Positions 48,440-60,927 of a stretch of 64,000 nucleotides of DNA are shown here, in pieces (the first letter of the stretch is position 1; each line of letters begins with the position of its first letter). Source of the DNA: Cordia subcordata (lineage: Eukaryota > Streptophyta > Magnoliopsida > Boraginales > Cordiaceae). Made by a program: the position numbers and the translations under genes. A model generated the notes under the pieces. The model was not told the DNA's origin. It did not search any database and worked only from the letters and a program-made list of their open reading frames with translations. Location: the NCBI GenBank assembly GCA_028554755.1, contig JAPTOF010000005.1, forward strand, positions 5,837,501-5,901,500, read 5' to 3'.

Positions 48440-51150
48440 GTTAAGATTTTGAAACTTGTTTCTAAAATTACATTGCAGAAGTGTTTGGCTCCTCCTCTTT
48501 GTACATAATCAAGAATTGCAGGGAGAGGCTATTTTCTATTTTGGCTCTAAGGAGAGAATTTTAAGAACTATTCTGAATTCAAGATTTTTAGAAAACCCTT
48601 ATGTCTTGAAATACTACACTTCTCTTTAAAAAGCGAGGAATGGGCTTTCTATAAACATCATCTCCTAATCCCAATAAGTCTAACCCTTTGGACTTAGAAT
48701 TACAGACTTCTCAAATCCATGATCTAGCCTAAACTAAATCAATATTATTTGTAAACAATAGCCCGTGAACTAATTCAATCCATATATCGAGAGCTAGCTA
48801 GACATAGCAAAAATTAATCTTGTACCCATAACTACTAATTAAATATAAAAAATTTAATTTCTTATAATATTATCTAATTCATAATTAACTACTAGCACAT
48901 TTAATTCACAATTAAACGTGAACAAAATGACTATGACAAGATTAATCCTTCAATAAATTCCAAACCATATGCGTGACTCTATAGCTTCAAACTTAAATGG
49001 GTTATAGGTCACCTAGAATCATGTTTCAATTCTATCATGATTCATCATGATAAAACCTCGTAAGTCATCACAAAGAGTGTTTTGGCCAAAGACTTAAAGC
49101 ATTGGAGCAAAGCAAAAAATTATTGTCCAAATACCCAAAGTGGTCAATCCCTTCTTGACCTACATATTGACTTTTTTGCATTTACCCATAGTTAGCAGTC
49201 TTTCTTCATCATATTAGAAATCCGAATATTTTGGAACCAAGGTATGTAGAGTAATCCACATTTCTTTATGGCGATCTTAGGCTAGACAAAATACAACATC
49301 CATGTGTACCATAAATAGGCTTCTTAAGTTTGTGTACCATATGATCTTGTCCTTTAGCAATGCATCAATCTGGTTGTGTTATATAAATGGTTTAGTCAAA
49401 CTTTCCATTAAGAAAAGGTGTCTTGACATCCATATGCCATATTTTGTAGTTATAATGACAAGCAATGGCTAGGAGTATTCTGATAGAATTTAGTATCGAT
49501 ACTAGTGAGAGGATTTTCTCATAATTGATCCTTTCTTTCTAAGTGTAACCTTTCACTACCAACCTTGCTTTAAGGTTTCAATCTTTCAATCAACTCCTCT
49601 TTTTCTCCGATTGACCCATCTTTACCCTTTAGTGTTTATCCTAACAAATGCAACTAAAATATTCTAGGTTTTGTTAGAATATGTAGAATTTAACTTTGAA
49701 TCTATTGCCTCATGTCACTAGTCAACATCTATTTTACAAACTACTTCATCATGACTAGTGGCATCCATTACCTAATCCTCATAGGATGTCTGAAAAGACT
49801 ATCATTGTATATATCAAGTGGCCTTGTAAATCTCCCACTATGATGAACCTACGGTGTACTAGGTCTAATTTGCTGCTCTCTTTCTTTGTTATTTACCATA
49901 TGTATATGTAGAGATTCTTGTGGGATATCCTCTAGAACAATCCAGACTGTGGTAATTGCTAGATCATACTACCATTCTCCAAGTATCTAACAAGGGTACT
50001 AATAAGCACCTCAAGCTTCTTAGGATCATGGAAGATCCACCTCTAGTTCCTATAGAATTCCCAACACAATAGTAGAGCTCAAACCTTGGTTCCAACTGTG
50101 TTGCATTCTATTTAGCACATAAGCTGGACAACCCTAATTATGGAGTGATTCAAAGTACATTTATGCCTAGTCCATATTTCTTGTAATGTCTAAAGTACTG
50201 ATTTATATGGCACCAAATTTAAGATGTATATTGTTCTTTTAAGGAAATCACCGTAAAAGGATAAAGGTAATGGTTCGGCTCATCATTAATCATACCATAT
50301 CTAAGAGGGTATTATTTCTTCTCTCTCATGTACTATTTTGGTAAGGAGTCCCAATTATAGTCAATAGTGTCACAATCCTATGTTGTGTTAGGTATTCTCT
50401 AAACTCAACCTAAAAGACACCAACCTAATCATATCGAAGAGCTTTGATTTGCTTATCTAAACTTCACCTCTGCCTCAGCCTTGAATTCTTTAAATTTCTC
50501 AAAGGATTTAGAGTTGAATTACATTAGATACATATACCCATATCTAGAGTAATCATCTATGGAAGTAATGAAATCCTTATAACCTCTCTGAACTAGTTTG
50601 CCCATGGGACCACACATATAGGTGTGAACCAATTCTAGTGCTTCTTTGGCTCTATTGCCTCTTTCAAGAAAATGACCTTTTAGTCATCTTTCTTTTTAGG
50701 CAAGATCACACTGAGGTTGGTCCTTGAAATGTATTGCCATTTTTGACTAACCTTTGAATTTGTTTTAGACTAATATGTTCTAAATGACAGTGCCATAGAT
50801 AAATATTATTAGTTTAAGGATCTTCCTTTTCTAAGAATTATTAGTCTATTGCAATGAGTTTGTAATAGGATATAAATAGAACAAGTTGTCATGCATTCTA
50901 TTAGACTTTGGATTGGCCCACAAGTGGTCGTTTTGAGGGGAAACCAAAATTGAGGTTCCTATGATTTGCTTAGTTAAAAGAGCCACGATAACAATCTCTT
51001 CAATTCCTTTGTTTGGGTTGAACCTTAGACTAGATTGGTATATGCTAAACCAACGGCATTTACGTTATGCTAATGACTAATTTATGAGACTGTGCTAAAC
51101 TATGACTGAGCTAGACCATATGTGACTAAATAAGTTAGACTAAAAGTGAT
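48440..51150 (-). mobile_element. Ty1/copia remnant: GAG-pre-integrase, integrase, RT, 3' LTR-like end
   Basis: Reading right to left: a GAG-pre-integrase block (LWHCHLEHISLKQIQRL, about 50800-50750); integrase with ELVHTYMCGPMGKLVQRGY and FITSIDDYSRYGYMYLM (about 50655-50525); RT pieces with MDVKTPFLNGKFD (about 49430-49390) and HKLKKPIYG near 49320. At that point the RT is joined by a deletion directly to LTR-like sequence at 49310-48440, which matches 11490-12600. Many stops and gaps. The right part (from 50516) belongs to the tandem duplication described below. Confidence 0.85.
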
Positions 51151-51153
51151 TAA

Positions 51154-51552
51154 GGCTCTGTTTGGCCTAACTATGTGATTTCAGCTGTTGAGTTATAGAG
51201 CTTTTAGCATACAGTTTGGGTAAAAGTACTGTTGAATAAAAACAGTTGATTGTTTGGCCATGTATTTTAAAAGTTGAGATTTCAGTTGTTTTGATGATAA
51301 TATTAGACTTTAAAAAACATAAAATAGTATTTTTGAGAAAAATAAAGAAAAACAAATTTTGACGTGATATAAAAACAGCTTTTTAAAAGCCTTTTCTGAA
51401 AAGTTTCAATTTGGAGCTTCTGGTTTTTCAGTTTTTTTCAACTTCAACTTTTATATAAAAGCTCTTTTAAAAATAGGCCAAATAGGTCAATTTCAGCTTT
51501 TAGACATACACAAAACATTTTTCAGTTTCCAAAAGCTGGGCTAAACAGACTC
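51154..51552. mobile_element. Tourist-like MITE present only in unit 1
   Basis: The left end GGCTCTGTTTGGCC and the reverse complement of the right end GAGTCTGTTTAGCC pair. TAA flanks both sides (51151-51153 and 51553-51555). Unit 2 has the uninterrupted site at about 58066-58080 (AGTGACGAAATTGAG, where unit 1 without the insertion would read AGTGATTAAATTGAG). Confidence 0.88.
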
Positions 51553-51555
51553 TAA

Positions 51556-54157
51556 ATTGAGATGTGGGAATCCTTTGTATAGAGCCATCTACCGACCTTA
51601 GTAATTGGATCACCCACAAATCTCTCAACCAATATCGCAAATCTTGTTTCCCTAATAGATTGATAGATCTTCAAGATTTCATTTATGAATTAAGCCCAAA
51701 ATTAAGTCCCCTTGTTCAATTCAAACGACGGCATATTCAAATATCAAATTCCTCGCCATTTAGAATCCGTCTATACTACCACCTCTCTCTTTGCCAGGTA
51801 ACCATCTCATCAGTCATGTTTGGCCAATTATGCAAATTTTGGGTATACACAGATATTATAAGGTAATTAAAATAGTAAAGAACAAATAACATAGTTCTGA
51901 TAATAAGATTCAAATTGTTTAAAATGATTGAATGTTCAATTATATCTTATGAGATAATTCACATAGAGAAAGCATTAGAAAGGTTTCTTTACTTTAACTA
52001 CTACTTTTATACCTGTGCTTTGCATGGATTTATTTAGGTTCTGTGTATTTTTTATTTTTAAATATTTATAGGTGTGATTTTTTTTATTATTTTTAAATAT
52101 TTATAAAAACTAATTTTAGTACTTTTTTATTCTTATTTTTATTTTTTAATTAGGATATGATGCATAAATTAAATAAATTAATGAGTTTTTTTGGGACTTT
52201 ATTACTTTAAGCTCATTAAAAAAAAACATATAGGTGATACATAAATATAATTAAATATTTTGTAACTCCATTGCAATGATGAGGTTAGGAAGTGGTACAT
52301 AAATGTAATTAAATACTATAATATATAGATTTGTAATAATATAATAATATTAAAAATAAAATTTTTGATGACTTGGCAAATAGATAGGTGCTGATGTAGC
52401 ATCCTTCTTTGAGGTCATTTGGGTTAGACTTATCTATATATATATATATATATATATATGTTTTTAATATGTCTTCTTTATTGCATGTCTATTACAAAAA
52501 CAAATGTTGGACTTTGTAGACAAGGATATTTTCCTAGATATTTTTCTGTTGTTTATCTTTTGATGAAAGAGTAATATTATATATCTTGTATTTATTACAG
52601 TCTTGTGGCAAATAGTCTTTTCAATTTATTGTAACTTTCTTGCCATATATATTAAATAGTTAATCATTTGATGTGGAAAGAAAGGTATATGTTTGTTTGC
52701 ATTACAACTCTTGTTAATTCCCTGCACGTTTCCTACTCGTAACAAATAAACGCTCAATTCTTTATGAGATTTCAATGAAGAGTTAAACCATTTTTGCTGA
52801 AGAAACCAACTCAGGTAAGATACATATATTAAACAAGACAAAGAAGTGGAGAATAATAGATTGAGAAGGGAAAGCATAGGAGAAAATGTGTAGTGGTTGC
52901 AGATTTAATTATTAGTGCTATTACATTGAGCTTAACTAGTAACTTTAAAATTTCTAGGCCCTTCATGGCTGTAATAGGGAATTCAATTAATTTAAATTGC
53001 AAATAAACTTTTACTGAAATACCATCAATAACATATTTAATTTTTTTCTATAGTTTATTTTGACTTTTTCCCCTCAATAATCATTTCTACCTTAGATTTT
53101 GCCTTGTTGTTCTCTCATCTTCCTTCTCCTTTTCTCATCAATTTGACTTCTTTCCTTCTAATTTTCTTGTTCAACTAATCCTCCTCCCTAAAATTTTTCC
53201 AGTCAACTTGACTTCCACAAAATATTCAGAATGTAAATTTGAGAATACCTTCGATATAAATAGTGATATGCTTGATCCATAAACACCTAGTGAAAGAGGA
53301 AGAGATTGTCAATTTGTTTGGCAAAAGAAGAGTTACAATGACCAAAACGGCTTTCTCACTCTCTATGTTTATGTGTAAGTATTCAACCAAGATTTTGTTA
53401 ATTTTGTACTAGAATTGAACATTCTAGTTTTCTCTCCATTGTGTATTGTATTTTTCTCCTCCCTTTCTATTGTATGCCAAAAATACTGAATGTTTTTCTT
53501 TTTGGGTCATTCTTTTACAATTTGTAGTTTTGATTTCTCAAATTCCTTTATCTAATCAAGTTAGTTCGGTCACGGTGTTCAAATATGACGGCGTAGATTT
53601 TTATAACAAATACTGAAAACTCATCGAGCTTTAACCTTGGATTGGGAAAAAAATATGTAAACTATTTGAGTTTGAATATTTTATACTTATAAATATCAAC
53701 TCATTAAAATTATTACATATTAGGCCTTTCATTTATTTTTCTTATTCACCCAAAATTCATCGATAATAAATGATGTACTTGCATTCTCTCCACATAAGTA
53801 TGAAACAAATAAAAGAAACTTATAAAAATAGATTTTGAAGTGCTTTAATTTGAACATATCTGAGTTTTGATTAAGCAATCAAAGGATGTTAGCATAATCT
53901 TTGAAAATAGTAAAATAGTAAAATTATATTCTTTCACATAATGCAACTAACCTTAAGCAAAAATATTCATAGCGTTATTTAAATCTAAAGGAGAATAGTC
54001 ACTTATTGAAAATCTCATATGATCAAGCCTTTCCACCTCACTAGTTCATGCCTTTGAAATACGTCAGTTAATGTTAACATGTCTTATTAACCATTTTTGG
54101 AGACGTTTAATTCTTCCATTTTTTATCTTCAAAAATATACATTTAACATACTCAAAA
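51556..54157. other. Upstream flank of GDSL copy 1
   Basis: No gene recognised apart from the Helitron-like insertion. A short ATG-led stretch at 53339 (MTKTAFSLSMFM, then a GTAAGT donor) recurs identically in unit 2 at about 59399. It could be a first exon of something or chance. The sequence from about 53000 to 54120 is almost identical to unit 2. Confidence 0.5.
51998..52458 (-). mobile_element. Helitron-like insertion present only in unit 1
   Basis: Unit 2 reads straight through the site (ACTTTAATGTTTTTAATATG near 58506), so 461 bp are extra here. On the minus strand the insert lies between A and T, as Helitrons do. It has an imperfect hairpin CCATGCAAAGCACAGG about 14 bases before its 3' end, and ends GTAG rather than the usual CTRR. 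Its other end is an (AT)n run (52430-52458), so the 5' end is not fixed. Helitron origin is likely but not proven. Confidence 0.5.
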
Positions 54158-54400
54158 CCAAAAGGCAGATACCTCTGAGCATGTTGCTATTTGTACCCTC
54201 TTGCTCTTTTTCTTTCCACTTCATTCAAACACCCACAAAGTACCAGCCATGTACGTCTTGGCGATTCCATAGTTGATGCTGGAAATAACAACCACCGTTA
54301 ATAAATCAACTGTTCCTACCGCCGGGATTGACTTTAACAACACTCGCAGCGGTCGCTCCACAAATGGAAAAACGATAGCTGATTTTCTAGGCAAGTTTTA

Positions 54401-54855
54401 GGTTACGTTTGGTTTTGCCTGTTTTCTATTTTCATTTTCTAGTTTTTATTTTCTATTTTTATTTTTTGAAAGCAAATTTCATTTTTTTTGTTTTTTAAAA
54501 TTAAGAGAATGTGTTTGGTTAACAAAAGTGTTTTTCTTTTTTATGTTTATTTAAAAATAGCACCTTTTTTTTTTTAATTTTTTGGAGATATTTACAAAAT
54601 TACCACCTTATTTTCCAAATCTTTGGAATTATTTACAAAACTGTCACGTTATTTTTTAAAACTTTTAGAGTTATTTACCAAATTGCTATCTTGTTTTCAT
54701 AGAAAATACTTTTTTGATATTTTCTATTTTTGTAGAATTTCTTTTTTTCTATTTTTTTGGAAATAAAAATAAAAATGATTAACTGAATGAGTTTTCTATC
54801 CTAATTTTTGTTTTCTATGAAAATAAAAACAGAAAATAGACGAACCAAACGCACC
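54401..54855. mobile_element. Tourist-like MITE in GDSL intron 1 (unit 1)
   Basis: GGTTACGTTTGGTTTTGCC at the left pairs with GGTGCGTTTGGTTCGTC (reverse complement of the right end). TTA flanks both sides (54398-54400 and 54856-54858). It is 455 bp and lies at the same place as 60473-60927, so it was there before the duplication. Confidence 0.85.
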
Positions 54856-56165
54856 TTAATTTTCTTGTGCTTGCACATCGGTTTGTTTCCCTTGGGTTAT
54901 TGTACTTTTTTTTTTTTTTGGGTAATGTAAAAAAATTCATCCTACAGCTACGAAGCTAGGCTTGCCATTGGTTCCAGCATATCTTGATCTCTCTAAATAT
55001 CAAAGGCAACACACCACAATTGGAATAAATTATGCCTCTGCAGGCTGTAGCATTCTCCCCGAATCTAGTTATATGGTAAAATATTTTTCTTTTTTTCCAT
55101 ATTAGAAATGTGAAAGAGAAAAACAATGCCACCTTATTTTGAATTCTTATAATTATCTTTATCGTCTTACTTCTCACTTTGAATTACTTCATTCTATTTC
55201 ACTCTGCAGCGCAAGTGTTTAAATCTTGATATGCAAATAAATCTTTTTGCAAGAACTCTAGAACATGATCTGCCGAAGGCAATTCAAAACCCTCATGAGC
55301 TTGACTCGTATCTATCCAAGTCTATCTTTCTTATCTCAATGGGCACCAACGATTATGCCTCCAACTATTTTAATGATTCAACCCCAAAAGAGGCCATTTT
55401 ACGAGTCATCGTGAATTTGCCAATTTTCTCTTGAAGGAGTTCTCTTTACGATTAAAGGTAATATCATTAATAAGCATAGGCATAAGTCACTCTTTGCATA
55501 GAGTCTCCATCATAATAATAGATTTGCCCACATAGTAAAATAAGGTCATAAGCGAGACTAGATGCTAGTGAATTCATAAAGTCATTATAAAGCCGTCTGC
55601 CTACCATACGTCTTCTTTAGTCAGTTGCATATTATAAGCATAATTCTATCAATACAAATAGGCGTGGTAGACATGAAATAATTTTAACAGTTCACAATGG
55701 TTGCATCTTACTTATAGTGCAAGAACATTATGAGGAACGTTGCATCTTACTTATAGTGCAAGAACATTATTAGGAGATCCTTACTTGAATGGTTATCTAC
55801 ATGTATGCCATCTGTAGTAAGTGATGCCTTCCTAATATGCTTTTCTCATCTTTTACTTGTCAGAGGCTTATTTCCATGGGGGCAAAGAAATTCTTGGTCA
55901 TTGACCTCGGTCCACTAGGATGCATGCCTGCTTACACCTGTAATACAGGGAAATGTATTGATGCTATAAATAAAGCCGTGAAATTCTTTGATGATGGATT
56001 GCCTCTTCTGTTGCATAAACTTCAAGGAGATTACAACGGTTCCGCATTCTCATACTCTGATAATTTTAAACTTTTCAAGGAAGAAGAGGCGAAGGGATTG
56101 TTAGGTAAGTAAAGTAACCTAGTTAATCCTAATGACTAATAACTCATAATAGTTAGTTACACTTA

Positions 56166-56675
56166 GAGAGTTTTTGGATTGGCTGTTTGAAAAGTCATGA
56201 AAATACTTTTAGCTTTAAACAGTTTTTTTTTTTATTTAAATATTCGACTTTAAGTAATTACGTATTTGAATGAAAGTTATAATTATAGAAATAAGTATTT
56301 ATATGTTTAGTTATAGTGGTTTAAAAAAATAACTAATATTGTTAAAATAACTTATAAGGACATAACAATATGATTTAAAATGGTAAGTGTTCTATAACAG
56401 AGTAAATATATTTTAATAATAAAAATAAAAAAATAAAGATAAGATAGTAAATGTTTGATCAAACTTGCCTTTTTTTTAAAAAAAAAAGAAAAAAAGTGTT
56501 TAAAGCTATAAAAAGTAGAAGCTAGAGTTGAGGAGCTTTTTATTTTTTTTTGCTTAAAGTAGCTTAAAAAGTACTTTTTAATTAAAACAAGCGCTTCCAT
56601 TAACTTCAATTGGGCTTTAAGCAAGTTTGATCAGAAAAAAGCCAAACTAGAAAAAAAGCTGAACCAAATACCCTC
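56166..56675. mobile_element. Tourist-like MITE in GDSL intron 4 (unit 1)
   Basis: The ends GAGAGTTTTTGGATTGGC and GAGGGTATTTGGTTCAGC (reverse complement of the right end) are inverted repeats. TTA flanks both sides (56163-56165 and 56676-56678). It is 510 bp. The minus-strand ORF at 56352-56624 is inside it and not a gene. Confidence 0.82.
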
Positions 56676-56759
56676 TTAGTTGGCACCTTATTATTGCTTA
56701 GAGAACTAATTTTGCTTGAGAATTGTTATATATCACCTATTAACCCCTTATGATCTTTT

Positions 56760-56762
<3 letters not shown>

Positions 56763-56803
<41 letters not shown>

Positions 56804-56823
56804 ATGTGTGTGTGTGTGTGTAT
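56763..56823 (+). repeat. (TA)n-(TG)n compound microsatellite, unit 1
   Basis: TA repeats followed by TATGTATGTA and a TG run, just upstream of GDSL exon 5. The counterpart is in unit 2. Confidence 0.95.
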
Positions 56824-57071
56824 AAAACAACCTTATATAATTAACATTCTCAGCTGAAATTAAAATGTTCTTGTTTGTTCAATATCTTCTCATACATGCA
56901 GATACAAAACATAAATGTGTCGCAAGTCTTGCCAGCATTTGTCAGAACAGAGACAAATTCTTCTTCTTTGATGACGTTCATACCACTCAGGTTGCGAATT
57001 CATTATTTGTAGAAGGCTGCTTTTCCAAGTCTTTGTGCACACCAAATATTGAACAATTGATTCGAGCCTGA

Positions 57072-57463
57072 GAATGATCTACCGATAATTCTACTAGTCT
57101 GGTGATGATTTGTTACTGGATACCGTATACTTAAAGTGAAATTGATTGTAAAACCTGAAATTGAATACCAAAATGTTAATGTTGATTGCTAGACTTGAAT
57201 TACTAGCTTTTGATGTTCGTTCATTATGGGCTCAATGCAAATATCGTAATCAACTGCTTGATCTCTTAACCGCTTTGCTAAGGGTGGGAGAGTACGTACC
57301 AAATTTGTTAGTGCTTTCTTACATAAAAAATGAGTCCAAGTTTTACATTTATCAAATTACAAAAAAAGTGCTTGAAGCGTAACTTTTTGATCATGTTTAT
57401 CTCTTGAATAACATATCCATAAGGCTATTATATCATCACAAACAATTGGCAACAACAAATATC
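57072..57463. other. 3' flank of GDSL copy 1
   Basis: Follows the stop codon. An open frame at 57161-57382 is conserved in unit 2 (63228-63449), and part of it in the old copy at 47714. It resembles no known family and is probably 3' untranslated or flanking sequence. Confidence 0.5.
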
Positions 57464-58070
57464 GAATTGCATTAGATACATATACCCATATCTAGAGTAA
57501 TCATCTATGGAAGCAATGAAATCCTTATAACCTCTCTAAACTGGTTTGCTCATGGGACCACACCTATAGGTGTGAACCAATTCTAGTGCTTCTTTGGCTC
57601 TATTGCCCTTTCAAGAAAATGACCTTTTAGGCAAGATCAAAGGTTGCCTCGAGATTTATTGCCATTTTTGACTAACCTTTGAATTTGCTTTAGACTAATA
57701 TGTTCTAAATGACGATTGCCATAGATAAGTATTATTGGTTTAAGGATCTTCCTTTTTAAGAACTATTAGTCTATTGCAATGAGTTTGTAATAGGATATAA
57801 ATAAAACAAGTTGTCATGCATTCTATTAGACTTTGGATTTGGCCACAAGTGGTCGTTTTAGGACACCTAAATTGAGGTCACTATGATTTGCTTAGTCAAA
57901 AGAGCCACGATAACAATCTCTTCAATTCCTTTGTTCAGGCTTGAACCTTAGACTAGATTGGAATACACTAAACCAATAGCATTTACGTTATGCTAATGAC
58001 TAATTTATGAGACTCTGCTAAACTATGACTGAGCTAAACTAGATGCGACTAAATAAGTTAGACTAAAAGT
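57464..58070 (-). mobile_element. Copia integrase fragment at the head of unit 2
   Basis: Minus-strand integrase/GAG-pre-integrase sequence matching 50516-51145. It is present because the duplication breakpoint lies inside the copia remnant. Confidence 0.85.
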
Positions 58071-60228
58071 GACGAAATTGAGACGTGGGATCCTTTGTAT
58101 GAAGCTACCGACCTTCGTAATTGGATCACCCACAAATCTCTCAACCAATATCGCAAATCTTGTTTCCCTAACAGATTGATAGATCTTCCTGATTTCATCC
58201 ATGAATTAAGCCCGAAATTAAGTCACCTTGTTCAATTCAAATGACGGCACATTCAAATATCAAATTCCTCGAAATTTAGAATCCATCTATTCTACCACGT
58301 GTCTCTTTGCCATGTAACGATCTCATCAGTCGTGTTTGGCGAATTATGCAAATTTTGGGTATACACAGATATTGTAAGGTAATTAAAATAGTAAAGAACA
58401 AATACCATAGTTCTGACAATAAATTCAAATTGTTTAAAATGATTGAATGCTCTATTATATCTTATGAGATAATTCATGTAGAGAAAGCATTAGATAGGTT
58501 GCTTTACTTTAATGTTTTTAATATGTCTTCTTTATTGCATGTCTATTACAAAAACAAATGTCGGACTTTGTAGACAAGGATATTTTCCTAGATATTTTTC
58601 TGTTGTTTATCTTTTGATGGAAGAGTAATATTATATATCTTGTATTTATTACAGTCTTGTGGCAAATAGTCTTTTCAATTTATTGTAACTTTCTTGCCAT
58701 ATATATTAAATAGTTAATCATTTGATGTGGAAAGAAAGGTATATGTTTGTTTGCATTACAACTCTTGTTAATTCCCTGCACGTTTCCTACTCAGTAACAA
58801 ATAAACGCTCAATTCTTTATGAGATTTCAATGAAGAGTTAAACCATTTTTGCTGAAGAAACCAACTCAGGTAAGATACATATATTAAACAAGACAAAGAA
58901 GTGGAGAATAATAGATTGAGAAGGAAAGCATAGGAGATATTGTGTAGTGGTTGCTGATTTAATTATGAGTGCTATGACATTGAGCTTAATTAGTATTTTT
59001 AAATTTTCTAGGCCCTTCATGGCTGTAATAGGGAATTAAATTAATTTAAATTGCAAATAAACTTTTACTGAAATACCATCAATAACATATTTAATTTTTT
59101 TCTATAGTTTATTTTGACTTTTTTCCCCCTCAATAATCATTTCTACCTTAGATTTTGCCTTGTTGTTCTCTCATCTTCCTTCTCCTTTTCTCATCAATTT
59201 GACTTCTTTCCCTTCTAATTTTCTTGTTCAACCAATCCTCCCTCCCTAAAATTTTTCCAGTCAACTTGACTTCCACAAAATATTCAGGAACAGAAATTTG
59301 AGAATACCTTCTGATATAAATAGTGATATGCTTGATCCATAAACACCTAGTGAAAGAGGAAGAGATTGTCAATTTGTTTGGCAAAAAGAAGAGTTACAAT
59401 GACCAAAACGGCTTTCTCACTCTCTATGTTTATGTGTAAGTATTCAACCAAGATTTTGTTAATTTTGTACTAGAATTGAACATTCTAGTTTTCTCTCCAT
59501 TGTGTATTGTATTTTTCTCCTCCCTTTCTATTGTATGCCAAAAAATACTGAATGTTTTTCTTTTTTGGGTCATTCTTTTTACAATTTGTAGTTTTGATTT
59601 CTCAAATTCCTTTATCTAATCAAGTTAGTTCGGTCACGGTGTTCAAATATGACGGCGTAGATTTTTATAACAAATACTGAAAACTCATCGAGCTTTAACC
59701 TTGGATTGGGAAAAAAATATGTAAACTATTTGAGTTTGAATATTTTATACTTATAAATATCAACTCATTAAAATTATTACATATTAGGCCTTTCATTTAT
59801 TTTTCTTATTCACCCAAAATTCATCGATAATAAATGATGTACTTGCATTCTCTCCACATAAGTATGAAACAAATAAAAGAAACTTATAAAAATAGATTTT
59901 GAAGTGCTTTAATTTGAACATATCTGAGTTTTGATTAAGCAATCAAAGGATGTTAGCATAATCTTTGAAAATAGTAAAATAGTAAAATTATATTCTTTCA
60001 CATAATGCAACTAACAGCTTAAGCAAAAATATTCATAGCGTTATTTAAATCTAAAGGAGAATAGTCACTTATTGAAAATCTCATATGATCAAGCCTTTCC
60101 ACCTCACTAGTTCATGCCTTTGAAATACGTCAGTTAATGTTAACATGTCTTATTAACCATTTTTGGAGACGTTTAATTCTTCCATTTTTTTCTCTTCTAA
60201 CATATACATTTACCATACTCAAAACCAA
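58071..60228. other. Upstream flank of GDSL copy 2
   Basis: Matches 51556-54157 without the Helitron-like insertion. No gene recognised. Confidence 0.6.
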
Positions 60229-60472
60229 ATGGCGATACCTCTGAGCTTGTTGCTATTTGTAGCCTCTTGCTCTTTTTCTTTCCACTTCATTCATCCTCCC
60301 ACAAAGTACCAGCCTTGTACGTCTTGGCGATTCCATAGTTGATGCTGGAAATAACAACCACCCTGGTTAATAAATCAACTGTTCCTACCGCCTTCGGGAT
60401 TGACTTTAACAACACTCGCAGCGGTCGCTCCACAAATGGAAAAACGATAGCTGATTTTCTAGGCAAGTTTTA

Positions 60473-60927
60473 GGTTACGTTTGGTTTTGCCTGTTTTCTA
60501 TTTTCATTTTCTAGTTTTTATTTTCTATTTTTATTTTTTGAAAGCAAATTTCATTTTTTTTGTTTTTTAAAATTAAGAGAATGTGTTTGGTTAACAAAAG
60601 TGTTTTTCTTTTTTATGTTTATTTAAAAATAGCACCTTTTTTTTTTTAATTTTTTGGAGATATTTACAAAATTACCACCTTATTTTCCAAATCTTTGGAA
60701 TTATTTACAAAACTGTCACGTTATTTTTTAAAACTTTTAGAGTTATTTACCAAATTGCTATCTTGTTTTCATAGAAAATACTTTTTTGATATTTTCTATT
60801 TTTGTAGAATTTCTTTTTTTCTATTTTTTTGGAAATAAAAATAAAAATGATTAACTGAATGAGTTTTCTATCCTAATTTTTGTTTTCTATGAAAATAAAA
60901 ACAGAAAATAGACGAACCAAACGCACC
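60473..60927. mobile_element. Tourist-like MITE in GDSL intron 1 (unit 2)
   Basis: Counterpart of 54401-54855, same 455-bp length, with TTA on both sides (60470-60472 and 60928-60930). Confidence 0.85.

Larger units (their letters stand above)
54158..57071 (+). pseudogene. GDSL esterase/lipase copy 1, five exons, frame-broken
   Basis: Secreted plant GDSL hydrolase. Exons: 1 about 54158-54390, 2 54948-55075, 3 55210-55457, 4 55864-56104, 5 56902-57071 (TGA). Blocks seen: the GDS block (GDSIVDAGNNN, only after correcting a missing G near 54260), [35 protein letters not shown], and the catalytic FFFFDDVHTTQ. Intron 1 has a GC donor (CTAG|GCAAGT) with a MITE 10 bp inside it. Lesions: the start ATGGCG of copy 2 reads AAGGCAG here, exon 1 has several short indels, and exon 3 loses one base near 55373. 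Exons 2, 4 and 5 are open. Wild-type length would be about 350 residues. Same strand as its neighbour copy. Confidence 0.85.
50516..57463. repeat. Tandem duplication unit 1
   Basis: 6948 bp, starting at GAATTACATTAGATACATAT inside the copia integrase and ending after the GDSL 3' flank. It matches unit 2 nearly base for base over long non-coding stretches. It is about 880 bp longer mainly because of two private insertions, at 51154-51552 and 51998-52458. Confidence 0.9.
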
